Part shown: positions 34,201 to 42,632 of the stretch, in pieces
Numbering within the stretch: position 1 is the stretch's first letter
Layout of the letters: each line of letters starts with the position of its first letter
Assembly: GCF_963259705.1 (NCBI RefSeq)
Contig: NC_081844.1
Coordinates: 32,615,341 to 32,679,340 of the forward strand
Origin: Myotis daubentonii
Taxonomy: Eukaryota; Chordata; Mammalia; Chiroptera; Vespertilionidae
Length of the DNA stretch: 64,000 bases
Reading direction: 5' to 3'
Made by a program: the position numbers and the translations under genes
Notes under the pieces: model-generated
Database searches by the model: none
The model's input: the letters and a program-made list of their open reading frames with translations, nothing else
Told to the model about the DNA's origin: nothing

Positions 34201-37200
34201 AAGCCACTCAAGAGAGGAGGCGGGAGGACTGAGAAAGCCCATTCTCCTCCCCATTCTGTCCTCCTCCCAAGGTCCATGAACACCCAGCAAGCACTGAGTG
34301 AGCACCTGCCATCAGCCTGCGCTGTGCCAGACTGGCCAAGGACCACGGGAGAGTGGGGGTCCTTGAATCATGGAAGCAGAGCTTGGAGCCTCAGGGGCCA
34401 GAGGACGGGAAACAGTAGTTGAGCCAAGGAGAGGCTGTGGTGGAGGACCTCAGGAACAAAGCTGGGGGCCAGGGGCTGGGGGGGGCTGGGCAAAGGCCAC
34501 CTGAGGGAGCTCACCTGCATTTGCCAAATGGCAGCCTCTGGACCAACGGCGACAGGCAGCTGTAGAGGCCCGTGGAGGAGGCCAGGCAGAAAATCCCAAT
34601 GATCACGTAGACTGCAGAGCAGGGCGCAGTGAGGGAACAGGCGGGCTGCGGGTCCCAGCCACCCCCAAGGGCCCCGTGCACTCTTGCACTTGGGCAGGGT
34701 GACCTTCACCCAGTAAAGGGAGGGGACAAACCCACCCGGAAGCCCTCCTGTCACCCTGCCGTCCACTGGACTTCTCCAGAGGAGCCACGGCCGCGGGGAC
34801 CCACCAAGATGGTCGTAGAAGTAGTAGAGGAGCACCAGCATGGAGCAGCACATGACCACAAAGACGCAGGTCATGACGGGCGTCACGTCCACAGCCTCGT
34901 CCTCCTGCTTCTCGGGCTCATCGTCCCGCTTGTGCTTCATATACCTTCTTGAGAAACACGGGCATGAGGACGCCTGGCCAGCTTGCACAGCGCTAGGACT
35001 AAGGGCCAGAGACTGGGAAGGACTGGCAGGGACAGCTCATCTGTTGGCCTGTCCGCCCTCTCCAGACCCTCTATGTGTCCCCAGTGCCCCTCCAACAGGA
35101 GAGCCAGACCTGCCCTTGGACCTCACACCCTTGTCCAGGAGCTCAGGGTCCTCGCAGACAAGGCTCCCGGGCACCCACTATGAGACGCCCTTGAACACCA
35201 CTGGGACTACCCACAGGCTCCGTCTCCTGAGTGCACCCCGGGCGGCGGGGGGAAGCGGGGGAGGGCCTGGGCTCGCATCCCAGTGCCAGAGCACAATCTC
35301 GGGGAGCGGGACCCAGCAGGCCTTTGGCTGGGTCTCCCAGGTATTCACAGCAACTATATTCCAGAAGGTTCTCTGGAGTGTGGACACCTCTCTTCTGAGC
35401 AGTCCTGTTCCTTTCACTTCCCAGCGTTAGGGGCACCCATCAGTTCCACATGTGCACACATGTACACACAATGCGCACACACGTAAAGGAAGGATACTTA
35501 CTTCTTCACATCCCGGCTCCCAGCCCAGTAGCCCCCAAGGGCAACAGTGCCGACGGCCATGATGAAGATGATGACCATGTTGTAGTCCAGCATGGGCTCG
35601 TGCGGGGCATACAATGCTGCCCTCACCGATCGGCCAAAATTCTGCCTCGGAGAACACATCAGAATTCAAGGCCAAGGCCCCCTGCCCAATGCCTTCATCC
35701 ACCAATCCTGACCCCAAAGCAATCAGCTCTGACGTAACAGGCTGTGCAAGAAGACAGGCAAGCTGCCCTGCGTGCGAGAACACAGCCCCGCGCCGAGATG
35801 TGCGTGTGCTTGCATGAGGTGCACATCACCTGTGTAACATCGGGCGGCCCATGGGGGACCCACGGGGAGAGGCGTGAGGCCTGCGCTTACTGTGAACTTC
35901 TGGAAGTTTCACAAAGACTGGAGATTCTTGTTTACTTATATAATGATGCTCACCCTGCTCCAGACCCAGCTCCCCAAATCAAAGATGAACATGGGCCTCA
36001 GGTCAGACAGGCCTGGGCCAGGAGTGTGCAAACAGCAGAGAGAGAGAGCGATGCTCATTGTCCATGTATGGGGAGCGCCAGGCTGGCCAAGCCTGGAGCC
36101 TGGATTACTCTAACCAGCTGCACCGGGCACTTCAGGGCCATGGTCTCCATTCCTGGCATTAGGTGGCACTGGAGGCCTACCCTCACGATGTGGCTGACTC
36201 ATAGTGGGCAAGACCCGCCCCTGGCCAGCCCCAGACAGGATGGCCTTGCCACAGGCCCTGCCCACCACCTACTCTGGCCCCGGGCCCAACACACTTCAGG
36301 GGGAGGGACCCCTACCTTGAAAATGTCCAGCATGTCTTTGTAGCTGAGCAGGGCCACCGGAATGCCGATCTCCTCATACTGCGTCTTGTTGCCTCCTGGG
36401 GGGACCTGGGCGTCCAGAGGAGGCAGGTCTGCTGGCTGACCAAGGCCCACCCAGGATGGCGCAGACAGCCGACCCCTCCTGACGGCATGGCCCACAGAGC
36501 CAGCTAGCCCTCTCTCTAAGGAAGGGGAAGATTCCCTCGTGTGAGCTGGGTCCTCAGGGGCCAGCACAGGAGGGGGACACACCGGGAGGGAGGCCTACAG
36601 GCTCAGCACCACCCACGAGGGGAGGAAAACCTAGCCCTTCACTCAAACCTTGGGGTCAGGAGCCAATCCATCTGGCTGGGGGCCTGGAGGAGAGGCCGGC
36701 AGGTGGACCCATGCCACCCACTCCTTAGAAGGCACCCCCAGAGCTCTGCCTTGAGGCCCTGTATCCCCCAACCCACAGGACTGCTCTGGGATAAGCCCCT
36801 TCCAAGATGAGGGTCCAAAGGCCTGAGTCCACAGCTGGTCAGCAAACCAAACTTCTCTCTCCTGGCTGTGGCCGCCCGTTCCCGGCCAGCACCCATGCCC
36901 ACTTTGGTTGGGGCCCAGGGGCTCCTCCCGGCTTCCCTTAGGGCACCTCCAACCCTTGCCCTGGGTAGGTCCTATTGCCCAGAAGGGCGCCCAAGCAGCT
37001 GTACCAGGGTCTCCTTGCTGACGACGAGCAGCCCGTGCGCCCCGCTGCCCTGGGCCAGCCTCACTTTGTCGTAGAAGGTGCAGTTCCCCCGAGTCACCAG
37101 TGGAATCTGGTTGCTGAAGCCTTTGGCAGGGAGGTCGGATGCAGAGCAGAGCATGGAAGTCGTCCAGTCCCTCAGCTGCAAGAGAGACTGAGGGAAGGCA

Positions 37201-40200
37201 GCGCTCACAGGAGCTGTTCTAGAAGAGTCAGGGCGGGCCCCAGTCCTCACGGGAACCAAGGCATCGGAGAAACCTGCCCAGCTGTGCTGAGCCTTCAGTA
37301 TCCAGATCACCACAGTGAGCGCCATCCTGATGCCCCCTCCCCTTGGGTCCCACTGGACTTCAGGCCCTTGCACCAAGAAAGGATGAGAAGTGAAGGGTGG
37401 GCAGGGCCTGCAGACACACATACCAAACGCACGGCAGACAGGAGGGACAGGGGTGTGTGCTCAGAGCAAACCCCTCAGAAATCCTCCCTGCGTCTCCAGA
37501 TCCACCTTAGCACCCATTATGAATGGAATACAAGGGACAGGACGTCAGCCTCTGTGGTGAGAACTCACCCACAAGAGCACCCTCCCGGTCCTCCGAGTGG
37601 AGGAAGGAGGCCAGACCAGGGAGAGGGGTCTCCTACAAGAAGAGCAGAGCCCTTGCCCCGCCCTCTGCTGTCACTCCTCTCAGGAACCCGCTGGCAGCCA
37701 GCCCCCACCCAACACACGAAAGCATGGCTGGTGTCTCCACCAGAGGCCATGTCCCCACCCCATAGCTCCCAGCTGAGGTCCTTCGGAGCCCTTTCCCCCA
37801 GCTGGCTCTCTGAAAAGGAGAGTCTCTCCAAGGACCCCTCTGGACACTGGGCAGAGCGGGGGAGGGATGGCAGCAAGACAGCCAAGATCCCAAGCTGAAA
37901 GGGGTGCTCAGAGCCACCGTGCCAGGAGGGCCACCAGTCCAATACTCACCGCCTTGCTGAGGTCGTGTGGCAGGTGGGCCCACTGGGGGTTGTAGAGGAT
38001 GCAGTAATCCTTGCCTTTCGGGCCCCCCGTCTCGGAGACCACGTGTACCATGCCATACTCACAGGCCACCTGGAGCAACGGGGCAGGGGGCAAAGAGCTC
38101 AGGGCGGGGGCCGACCATCCATGACATGGGGTCCAAGTTAAAGGAGGACACCTGTGAAGGCTGGGATGGTTTCCTCCCTCAGACAGGACAGAGAGGACAC
38201 ACACAGAAGTATCTCACGATGGAGAAAACGAGGGAGGGCCGCGAGGACAAGTCTCCCTAGGGAGACCTGGGTGTGACCTCAAGCCTGTCAGCACCCAGCC
38301 AGGGGCACGCACCACACCCACAGGCCCCGGCCCTTCCTGGCCCCTGGGCTCTGTGGAGCTGAAAGGGCCAAGCTCTGCACTCTTTGGGCTCCTAGGCCTG
38401 CCCTTCTGCAGCTCTCGCTCCCCTTGGGCTATAGGCACCTCCAGACAGAGCCGGGGACTGCACCCCTGGGCTCCCCGGAGTCTGCCACAGAGACAAGCAG
38501 GTGGCAGCTGCTCCCAAGAAAGGACACAGGATGGGGACGGTCATCACCTGGCACAGTGAACCCACACCGAGGATGCGGCTTTGCCAAGGTGAGGGAGGCG
38601 GAGGGGGCTCTGATTTGGCCAAGGACCCTGATAGACTGTGCTCCAACACCAGGCGGAGCACCAGGCCGCAGGCAGCTGGGCCCTCTGCGAAAGCACAGCC
38701 AGGCCACTCCGAGAGCTTCCCACCCTGGCCCTGGTCACCTGGCAGTGGTGGCAGCATGGTGGACAGCCCAGGGTGCCCCAACCTTGAAGTCTGAAGGCGG
38801 ACACCAGGCGCTGGGTGCAAGTCCCACTTTCCACAGTCCCCAACTGCCACTGTTCCAGTCAGCCCATCAGCTCTGGCCCTTCCATGTGTCACCTGAGTGA
38901 GGCGCTGACGGCCAAAGCAATGCTTACATGGTGCCAAGCTCCAAAGAAGCTGTGTGTTCGGGGCCACCCAGCTTTCTGGGAGGGGAGGGCAAGGAGGTGG
39001 ACTGCCTGAGGCCCACCCAAGGTCTCAGAGCACTTCACTAAGGCAGCATCCTGCCATCCCTGCCTCTGTTCCCGGGGAAACCCCACACACCTCACATGTC
39101 ACCTCGTTCCCTTCACCAAAGGCAGACTTAGGAGGCCCCTCTTCCAGGTTCTCCCCACCAGACTGCCCCCCAAGGGTGCCCTTCATCCTGGCCCTAACTA
39201 CTGTGCCTGGTATATGCCCCCTCCAATGAGCAGAGCCCCCTGGCACCTCCTCACCCTGGGACACGTGGGGAGCAATAGAGTCGCTCAACCTCCAGGCAGG
39301 GCCAGAGAATGCACCCCTGGTTTCCCCAGAGTCTGTCACAGAGACAAACAGCCCACCTTCTGTGTTTGCAAACAACGTTTTATTGGAACACAGCCACCCT
39401 ATGCCAGCATGCAGGGCCTCTGGCTGCTCTTGGCTGCCACTGCTGAGTTGGGCAATTGCTTGCAAAGCTGACAAGATGCCCTATCTGGCCCTTTCTGGAA
39501 AGTTTGCTGAACCTTGATCCATGGGAGCCAGGCTGATGATGAAAACTGTCATTTATGTAAAATGGAAAGTGAACAGAAACTGGATCTTTTTTTAAAGTCA
39601 TTTAAGCCTGGCTGGTGTGGCTCAGTGATTGAGCGCTAAACTATGAACCAGGAGGTCATGGTTCAATTCCTGGTCAGGGCACCTGCCTGGATTGTGGGCT
39701 TGATCCCCAGTGGGGGGTGTGCAGGAGGTAGCCGATCAACGATTCTCTCTCATCATAGATGTTTCTCTCTCTCTCCCTCTCCTTTCCTCTCTGAAATGTG
39801 TGTGTGTGTGTGTGTGTGTGTATTCCCTCCCCCCACAAGCACACTTCATGGACTTTCCTCCCCACAACCTGTACAACTAAGCCTGTGCTTGTATCAAATG
39901 CCACAAAGATCACGGTTTCACTTTGATGAGTTCCCTCATCCTCTTGAGTTAAAGGAACGGGAAGAAGTTCTTCAAAAGGGCCCAGTGATACACGTGCCCA
40001 TGTTCCAGCACAGCCTGTCCCGGCTTAGAGAACCAGAAACAGTCAAGGCTGCCAAGGGCAAGCCATCTTCTGACACATTGCATTCAGAGCAGGTCCAGGA
40101 ACTCCCAGAGACACTCTGCTTACGGATTACTGTGAAAGCATCCACATCAGGGGCTTGAGAGACTAATGGGTCCAGGCTGGGGCAGTCTTCCTTTCTCAGA

Positions 40201-42464
40201 TGTAGTGAGTTCTGAGGGCAGAGAAATGAGGACCCAGATGCTTGGAAAGAGAGGTCTGGGTATAGAACAGTGTGAGGAGGGGATGGGGACAGGCAGAGGG
40301 GGCACAGGTGCAGGAGGGGCAAGGAGGCAGGTGGAGGAGAGGTAGGGAGGACAGGTGCAGGCCAGGCAGGAGGGCACTAACATTAGTTAAGACCTGATGA
40401 GTAAGAGCCTCCATCTGGCCTTTATATACAGATCTCACAGCAACTGGGTCTATTAGGGAAAGTCAAATCCCTCACTGGATCACAAAATGGTAGCGAGTGT
40501 AGGGCTGTCAGCAAGCACCACTCCTGCCCAGTGGGGAGGAGAGCTAGGAACTGGAGGAACCATAAGGAACCACACCCAGCCAAGGAGGGAGCTGCGTCAT
40601 CTCAGGGCGTATTTCCCACGGGGTTCTGTTCTGGGAAGAGCAGTCCCCACTGTGCTCCTCACTCTCTCCAACACCCTCCTGACTCTCCACACGCAGGACA
40701 AAGTTCAAACTCCTCAGCCTGCCTGGATAGGTCCAAAGGCCCCAACACCATGACCTTCTACCACCGGCTCTGACACGCCCAGCCTGTCCCCCTGGACCCC
40801 CGCCTAGGGAGGTCACACGCAAGGCCTGCCCTTCACCCTCTGCCGAGAGCTGCTCCCACTGCTGGCCCTGGCCCTGCCCTCCAGCTTAGGGGGAAACCCC
40901 AGCCCGTCTTCAAGTGCCCCCGAAGGCTGACATGTTTCTCAGGATGCAAGCATCAGACGACCCGACACATCAACCACCGCTGAGCCCTCACTGTCCCCAA
41001 ATAAGTCATCAGCTCTCACGCCTCCACCTGGCTCCTGCTACTCCCACCACCCGTACCATCCTCCCTCAGCCCTCAAGACCTGGCGAACGCCGCGCAGGCC
41101 ACTGCTTCCGAAAAGCCTTCCCAGGCCCACGGAGTCACGCTCCCGTCACGGTGTCCCCGTGACTCTTCACAGCCCTCTCGCTTTGCCCTCATTCAGAATA
41201 TCTGGAGAGCCCAAACCCTGCCCTCAAACTGCTCAGACCTCAAACTGGCAATTAAACAGGGAGAAGTACAAGGGCTGGCCAACAGATGGGAGGGGGTAGT
41301 CTAAAGGGTCTGGGAAAGGTACAGTGAAGCTGAGACTGGAAGGATGACCAGGGTGGTCCAAGGAAACAAAAAAAAAAATACAAAAACAAACAAAAAGAAC
41401 AAAAGAGCAGAGTGGCTTCAATAACTAGAGCTGGAAGGGAGAGACGCTTCCTGGGCAGCCAGATCACAGAGGCCTCCCCCGGAAGTCCCTGACCGGGATG
41501 TGACAAGACCTGACACCCTTTGAAAGAGATCGTTACTGCTGTGTTGAGAACGGACCCGGCCTGTGCGGGACACGAGCGGCCACCGGCCACCCGCCCTGAG
41601 CTAGGAGAGAGGGGCGGCGGGGTCGAGTAAGCACGTCAAGGCTCATGACCGCGTTTGCGGGGCTGTTAGGGAAACCGGTCCCCGAGCTGCTGAACCCAGA
41701 GGAGAGGGAGGATTTGGAAATAAAAGACGCGCCCCTGACGATGTACATCGGCCACTTCGTGGTCAGTCCCTTACTGGCGCCTGAGACCCTCCACGGCAAG
41801 TGACAAAGGAACACGCGGCGGCTCATCACCCCACGCGCCGTCTCGCCGGTCCGCGCTCACGCTTTGCTCCTTCGGTGGGGGAGCAACTCCCTGGCCCAAG
41901 GTCACGTTGTAAAAGTGAGACGGAAATTCGACCCCCTCCGGGTTCCTGGCCGCTCCCCTGGCACGGCCTGGGTGTCGCGCTGGACAGCTTACCGCAACCA
42001 CGGGGGTGGGCGCTGGCACCGCACGTAAAAGGGGAAAGTGAGGGTCGGAGAGGGGCAGCCCCCTGGCCGAGGCCACGGAGGCAGACAGGAGCGTCCCTGG
42101 CGGCGATCGGAGACCCCGAGATGGACCAGCAGGGCCGGAGGGCGGAGGAGGGTCCCCCAAACTTCACACCCACGTGGAACTGAGCGACGATGCAAAGGGC
42201 TTTCGAGGAGGAGAAGGGAGCCGGGCCGGGGACAGGCCCGCAAGGTCACGGCGGGGCTCCGGGCCCACGAGCCGCCCGCGCGGGGACGCGTGTCCCCGAG
42301 GCTGCCCCCAGGCCGGGACGGGCGGGACCTGCGCGCAGCAGGGTACCGAGAGGCTGGGTCGCCGCATCCGGCGGGACCAGCGGAACGGGCGCAGCCCTCA
42401 CCTGGGCCGCGAGGAGGAGGCAGGCCGCCCCGAGCCGCGCCAGCGCCGCCGCCGCCGCCGCCAT
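24515..42464 (-). CDS. SPPL2B: SPPL2B, signal peptide peptidase-like 2B (15 coding exons)
   Basis: Intramembrane GxGD aspartyl protease of the endosomal, lysosomal and plasma membrane. It cleaves type II membrane proteins such as TNF and BRI2 stubs. Coding exons on the minus strand: 42464-42402, 38069-37950, 37187-37005, 36405-36316, 35641-35502, 34947-34805, 34611-34515, 33500-33384, 31644-31563, 31011-30937, 30856-30794, 30716-30617, 30181-30104, 26477-26317 and 25234-24515. All junctions are GT-AG and keep frame. In order: signal peptide (1-21); luminal protease-associated domain with glycosylation sequons NCT (Asn96) and NKT (Asn128); nine membrane segments. The catalytic YD (Asp358), GFGD (Asp420) and PAL (471-473) are all intact. 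The first 504 residues are collinear with human; the predicted tail (505-743) is much longer than the human one (592 total). Head to head with LSM7. Confidence 0.95.
25235..26316 (-). other. SPPL2B: SPPL2B intron 14
   Basis: 1.08-kb phase-0 intron, donor gtgaat, containing one hAT-like element (25334-25507). The remainder is unremarkable. Failure to splice would end the protein five residues after the PAL-containing exon. Confidence 0.85.
25334..25507. mobile_element. hAT-like non-autonomous element in SPPL2B intron 14
   Basis: Begins ggggtggggaacctttgttc and ends cggcccgtggaccaggagat then ccccactccc. These are the inverted ends of the common 'ggtggggaacc' nhAT family. Imperfect flanks ctctagg and ctctggg. 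Older than the 22211 element. Confidence 0.65.
26317..26477 (-). CDS. SPPL2B: SPPL2B exon 14, PAL motif
   Basis: 161 nt. Encodes YGIGLLVTFMALALMQRG and then QPALLYLVP. The PAL triplet at residues 471-473 shapes the active site in the last membrane segment. Confidence 0.95.
26697..28313. repeat. 18-19 bp minisatellite, about 1.6 kb, in SPPL2B intron 13
   Basis: Roughly 85 units of three main types: ggggacattagggagagga, ggggacattaggagagga and ggggacactgggcagagga, with minor variants. Each 19-bp unit rotates the reading frame, so the minus strand has long Pro/Ser/Leu open frames that are not genes. The plus strand is G-rich; the SPPL2B RNA strand is pyrimidine-rich. Confidence 0.97.
29440..29688 (-). 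repeat. Ves SINE, third subtype
   Basis: Antisense copy from tccttaccagagaatatttt to ctgagcacaccggccagggc, in SPPL2B intron 13. Confidence 0.9.
29763..29955. repeat. Polypurine (GAAA/GGGA) tract
   Basis: Nearly 190 bp of almost pure A/G on the plus strand, partly mirror-symmetric. The SPPL2B RNA strand is a polypyrimidine tract lying 150 bp into intron 13. Confidence 0.95.
30104..30181 (-). CDS. SPPL2B: SPPL2B exon 13
   Basis: 78 nt encoding LLVAYCHRFDIQVQSSRVYF and then VACTI. Near-identical to human. Membrane segment 8 region. Confidence 0.95.
30617..30716 (-). CDS. SPPL2B: SPPL2B exon 12, catalytic GFGD
   Basis: 100 nt encoding LPMVLKVPRL... through LLGFGDILVP. The GxGD aspartate is residue 420. 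The donor is gtacag. Confidence 0.96.
30794..30856 (-). CDS. SPPL2B: SPPL2B exon 11
   Basis: 63 nt encoding SGNSIMVEVATGPADSATRE and K, the loop between the two catalytic membrane segments. Acceptor gtgctag, donor gtacgt. Confidence 0.94.
30937..31011 (-). CDS. SPPL2B: SPPL2B exon 10, catalytic YD
   Basis: 75 nt encoding ACTLLLMVLFIYDIFFVFIT and then PFLTK. The YD aspartate is residue 358. Confidence 0.96.
31050..31104. repeat. Short tandem repeat in SPPL2B intron 9
   Basis: About three and a half copies of cggcacacggacccccc, starting some 40 bases upstream of exon 10's acceptor. Confidence 0.85.
31563..31644 (-). CDS. SPPL2B: SPPL2B exon 9
   Basis: 82 nt encoding WAWVLQDALGIAFCLYMLKT and then IRLPTFK. 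Almost identical to human. Confidence 0.95.
31645..33383 (-). other. SPPL2B: SPPL2B intron 8
   Basis: 1.74 kb, phase 2. I see no clear interspersed repeat or gene in it. Confidence 0.85.
33384..33500 (-). CDS. SPPL2B: SPPL2B exon 8
   Basis: 117 nt encoding VCNSSLPYFHKCPQVRVLLL and on to WAIFRNED. It contains an NSS sequon at the same place as the human NNS. Confidence 0.94.
33501..34514 (-). other. SPPL2B: SPPL2B intron 7
   Basis: 1.0 kb, phase 2, no clear repeat. The open frames seen in it are not supported as coding. Confidence 0.85.
34515..34611 (-). CDS. SPPL2B: SPPL2B exon 7
   Basis: 97 nt encoding YVIIGIFCLASSTGLYSCLS and then PLVQRLPFGKC. The human equivalent reads APCVRRLPFGKC. Confidence 0.94.
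34805..34947 (-). CDS. SPPL2B: SPPL2B exon 6
   Basis: 143 nt encoding RYMKHKRDDEPEKQEDEAVD (charged cytosolic loop) followed by a membrane segment VMTCVFVVMCCSMLVLLYYF. Acceptor tttctcaag. Confidence 0.95.
35502..35641 (-). CDS. SPPL2B: SPPL2B exon 5
   Basis: 140 nt encoding NFGRSVRAALYAPHEPMLDY, then first membrane segment NMVIIFIMAVGTVALGGYWA and GSRDVK. The last Lys codon is split with exon 6. Confidence 0.94.
36316..36405 (-). CDS. SPPL2B: SPPL2B exon 4
   Basis: 90 nt, phase 0, encoding VPPGGNKTQYEEIGIPVALL and then SYKDMLDIFK. NKT at residue 128 matches the human N129 glycosylation site. Confidence 0.95.
37005..37187 (-). CDS. SPPL2B: SPPL2B exon 3, protease-associated domain
   Basis: 183 nt, phase 0, encoding SLLQLRDWTTSMLCSASDLP onward through GNCTFYDKVRLAQGSGAHGL. 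The human NWT sequon is DWT here and so is lost; NCT (Asn96) is kept. The donor is gtacag. Confidence 0.95.
37950..38069 (-). CDS. SPPL2B: SPPL2B exon 2
   Basis: 120 nt, phase 0, encoding VACEYGMVHVVSETGGPKGK and on to NPQWAHLPHDLSKA. This is the first part of the mature luminal domain, directly after the signal peptide. Confidence 0.96.
39340..39515 (-). mobile_element. hAT-Charlie relic
   Basis: gtttgcaaacaacgttttat, ggaacacagccaccctatgc, tatctggccctttctggaaa and gtttgctgaacc follow a widespread old mammalian Charlie-type transposon. Confidence 0.65.
39605..39797 (+). repeat. Ves SINE, second subtype
   Basis: From aagcctggctggtgtggctc to tcctctctgaaatg; its tail has become a (TG)n run. 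Confidence 0.92.
39797..39821. repeat. (TG)n microsatellite
   Basis: About 12 TG units grown from the SINE tail. Confidence 0.95.
39840..40158 (+). other. Open frame of unknown nature
   Basis: The part of a plus-strand frame beyond the SINE encodes about 85 residues ending ...LPETLCLRITVKASTSGA, with ordinary composition (RFHFDEFPHPLELKEREEVL near its start). It has no start codon of its own and lies antisense in SPPL2B intron 1. It may be a decayed retrocopy or chance. Confidence 0.2.
42402..42464 (-). CDS. SPPL2B: SPPL2B exon 1, signal peptide
   Basis: 21 codons: MAAAAAALARLGAACLLLAA then Q. An alanine-rich start and a leucine core make a signal peptide. The donor is cag followed by gtgagg. 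The polyalanine differs by one residue from human. Confidence 0.94.
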
Positions 42465-42626
42465 GTTGGCGGGTCCCAGCCACAGGCGTCGCCAGATGTT
42501 TCCCAGCAACGCCCCCGGCGCGCCGCGCCGCGCCGCGCAAGCGCACTGCATGGGGCGCGCTGGCGTGCGGAGCGGGGTCAAAGGGCGCGGAGGCGGGGCC
42601 TCGGCTGAGCGGCGCGGCGCGGCGAG

Positions 42627-42632
42627 ATGGCG
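42627..42632 (+). CDS. LSM7: LSM7 exon 1 (two codons)
   Basis: Coding part is only ATG GCG, followed at once by gtgagc. The tiny coding first exon is conserved with the human gene. Confidence 0.93.

Larger units (their letters stand above)
38070..42401 (-). other. SPPL2B: SPPL2B intron 1
   Basis: 4.3-kb phase-0 intron, donor gtgagg. It contains a SINE, a hAT-Charlie relic, a TG microsatellite and an unexplained open frame at 39840-40158. 40160-41800 looks unique. The part right of 41800 lies in the CpG island. Confidence 0.9.
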
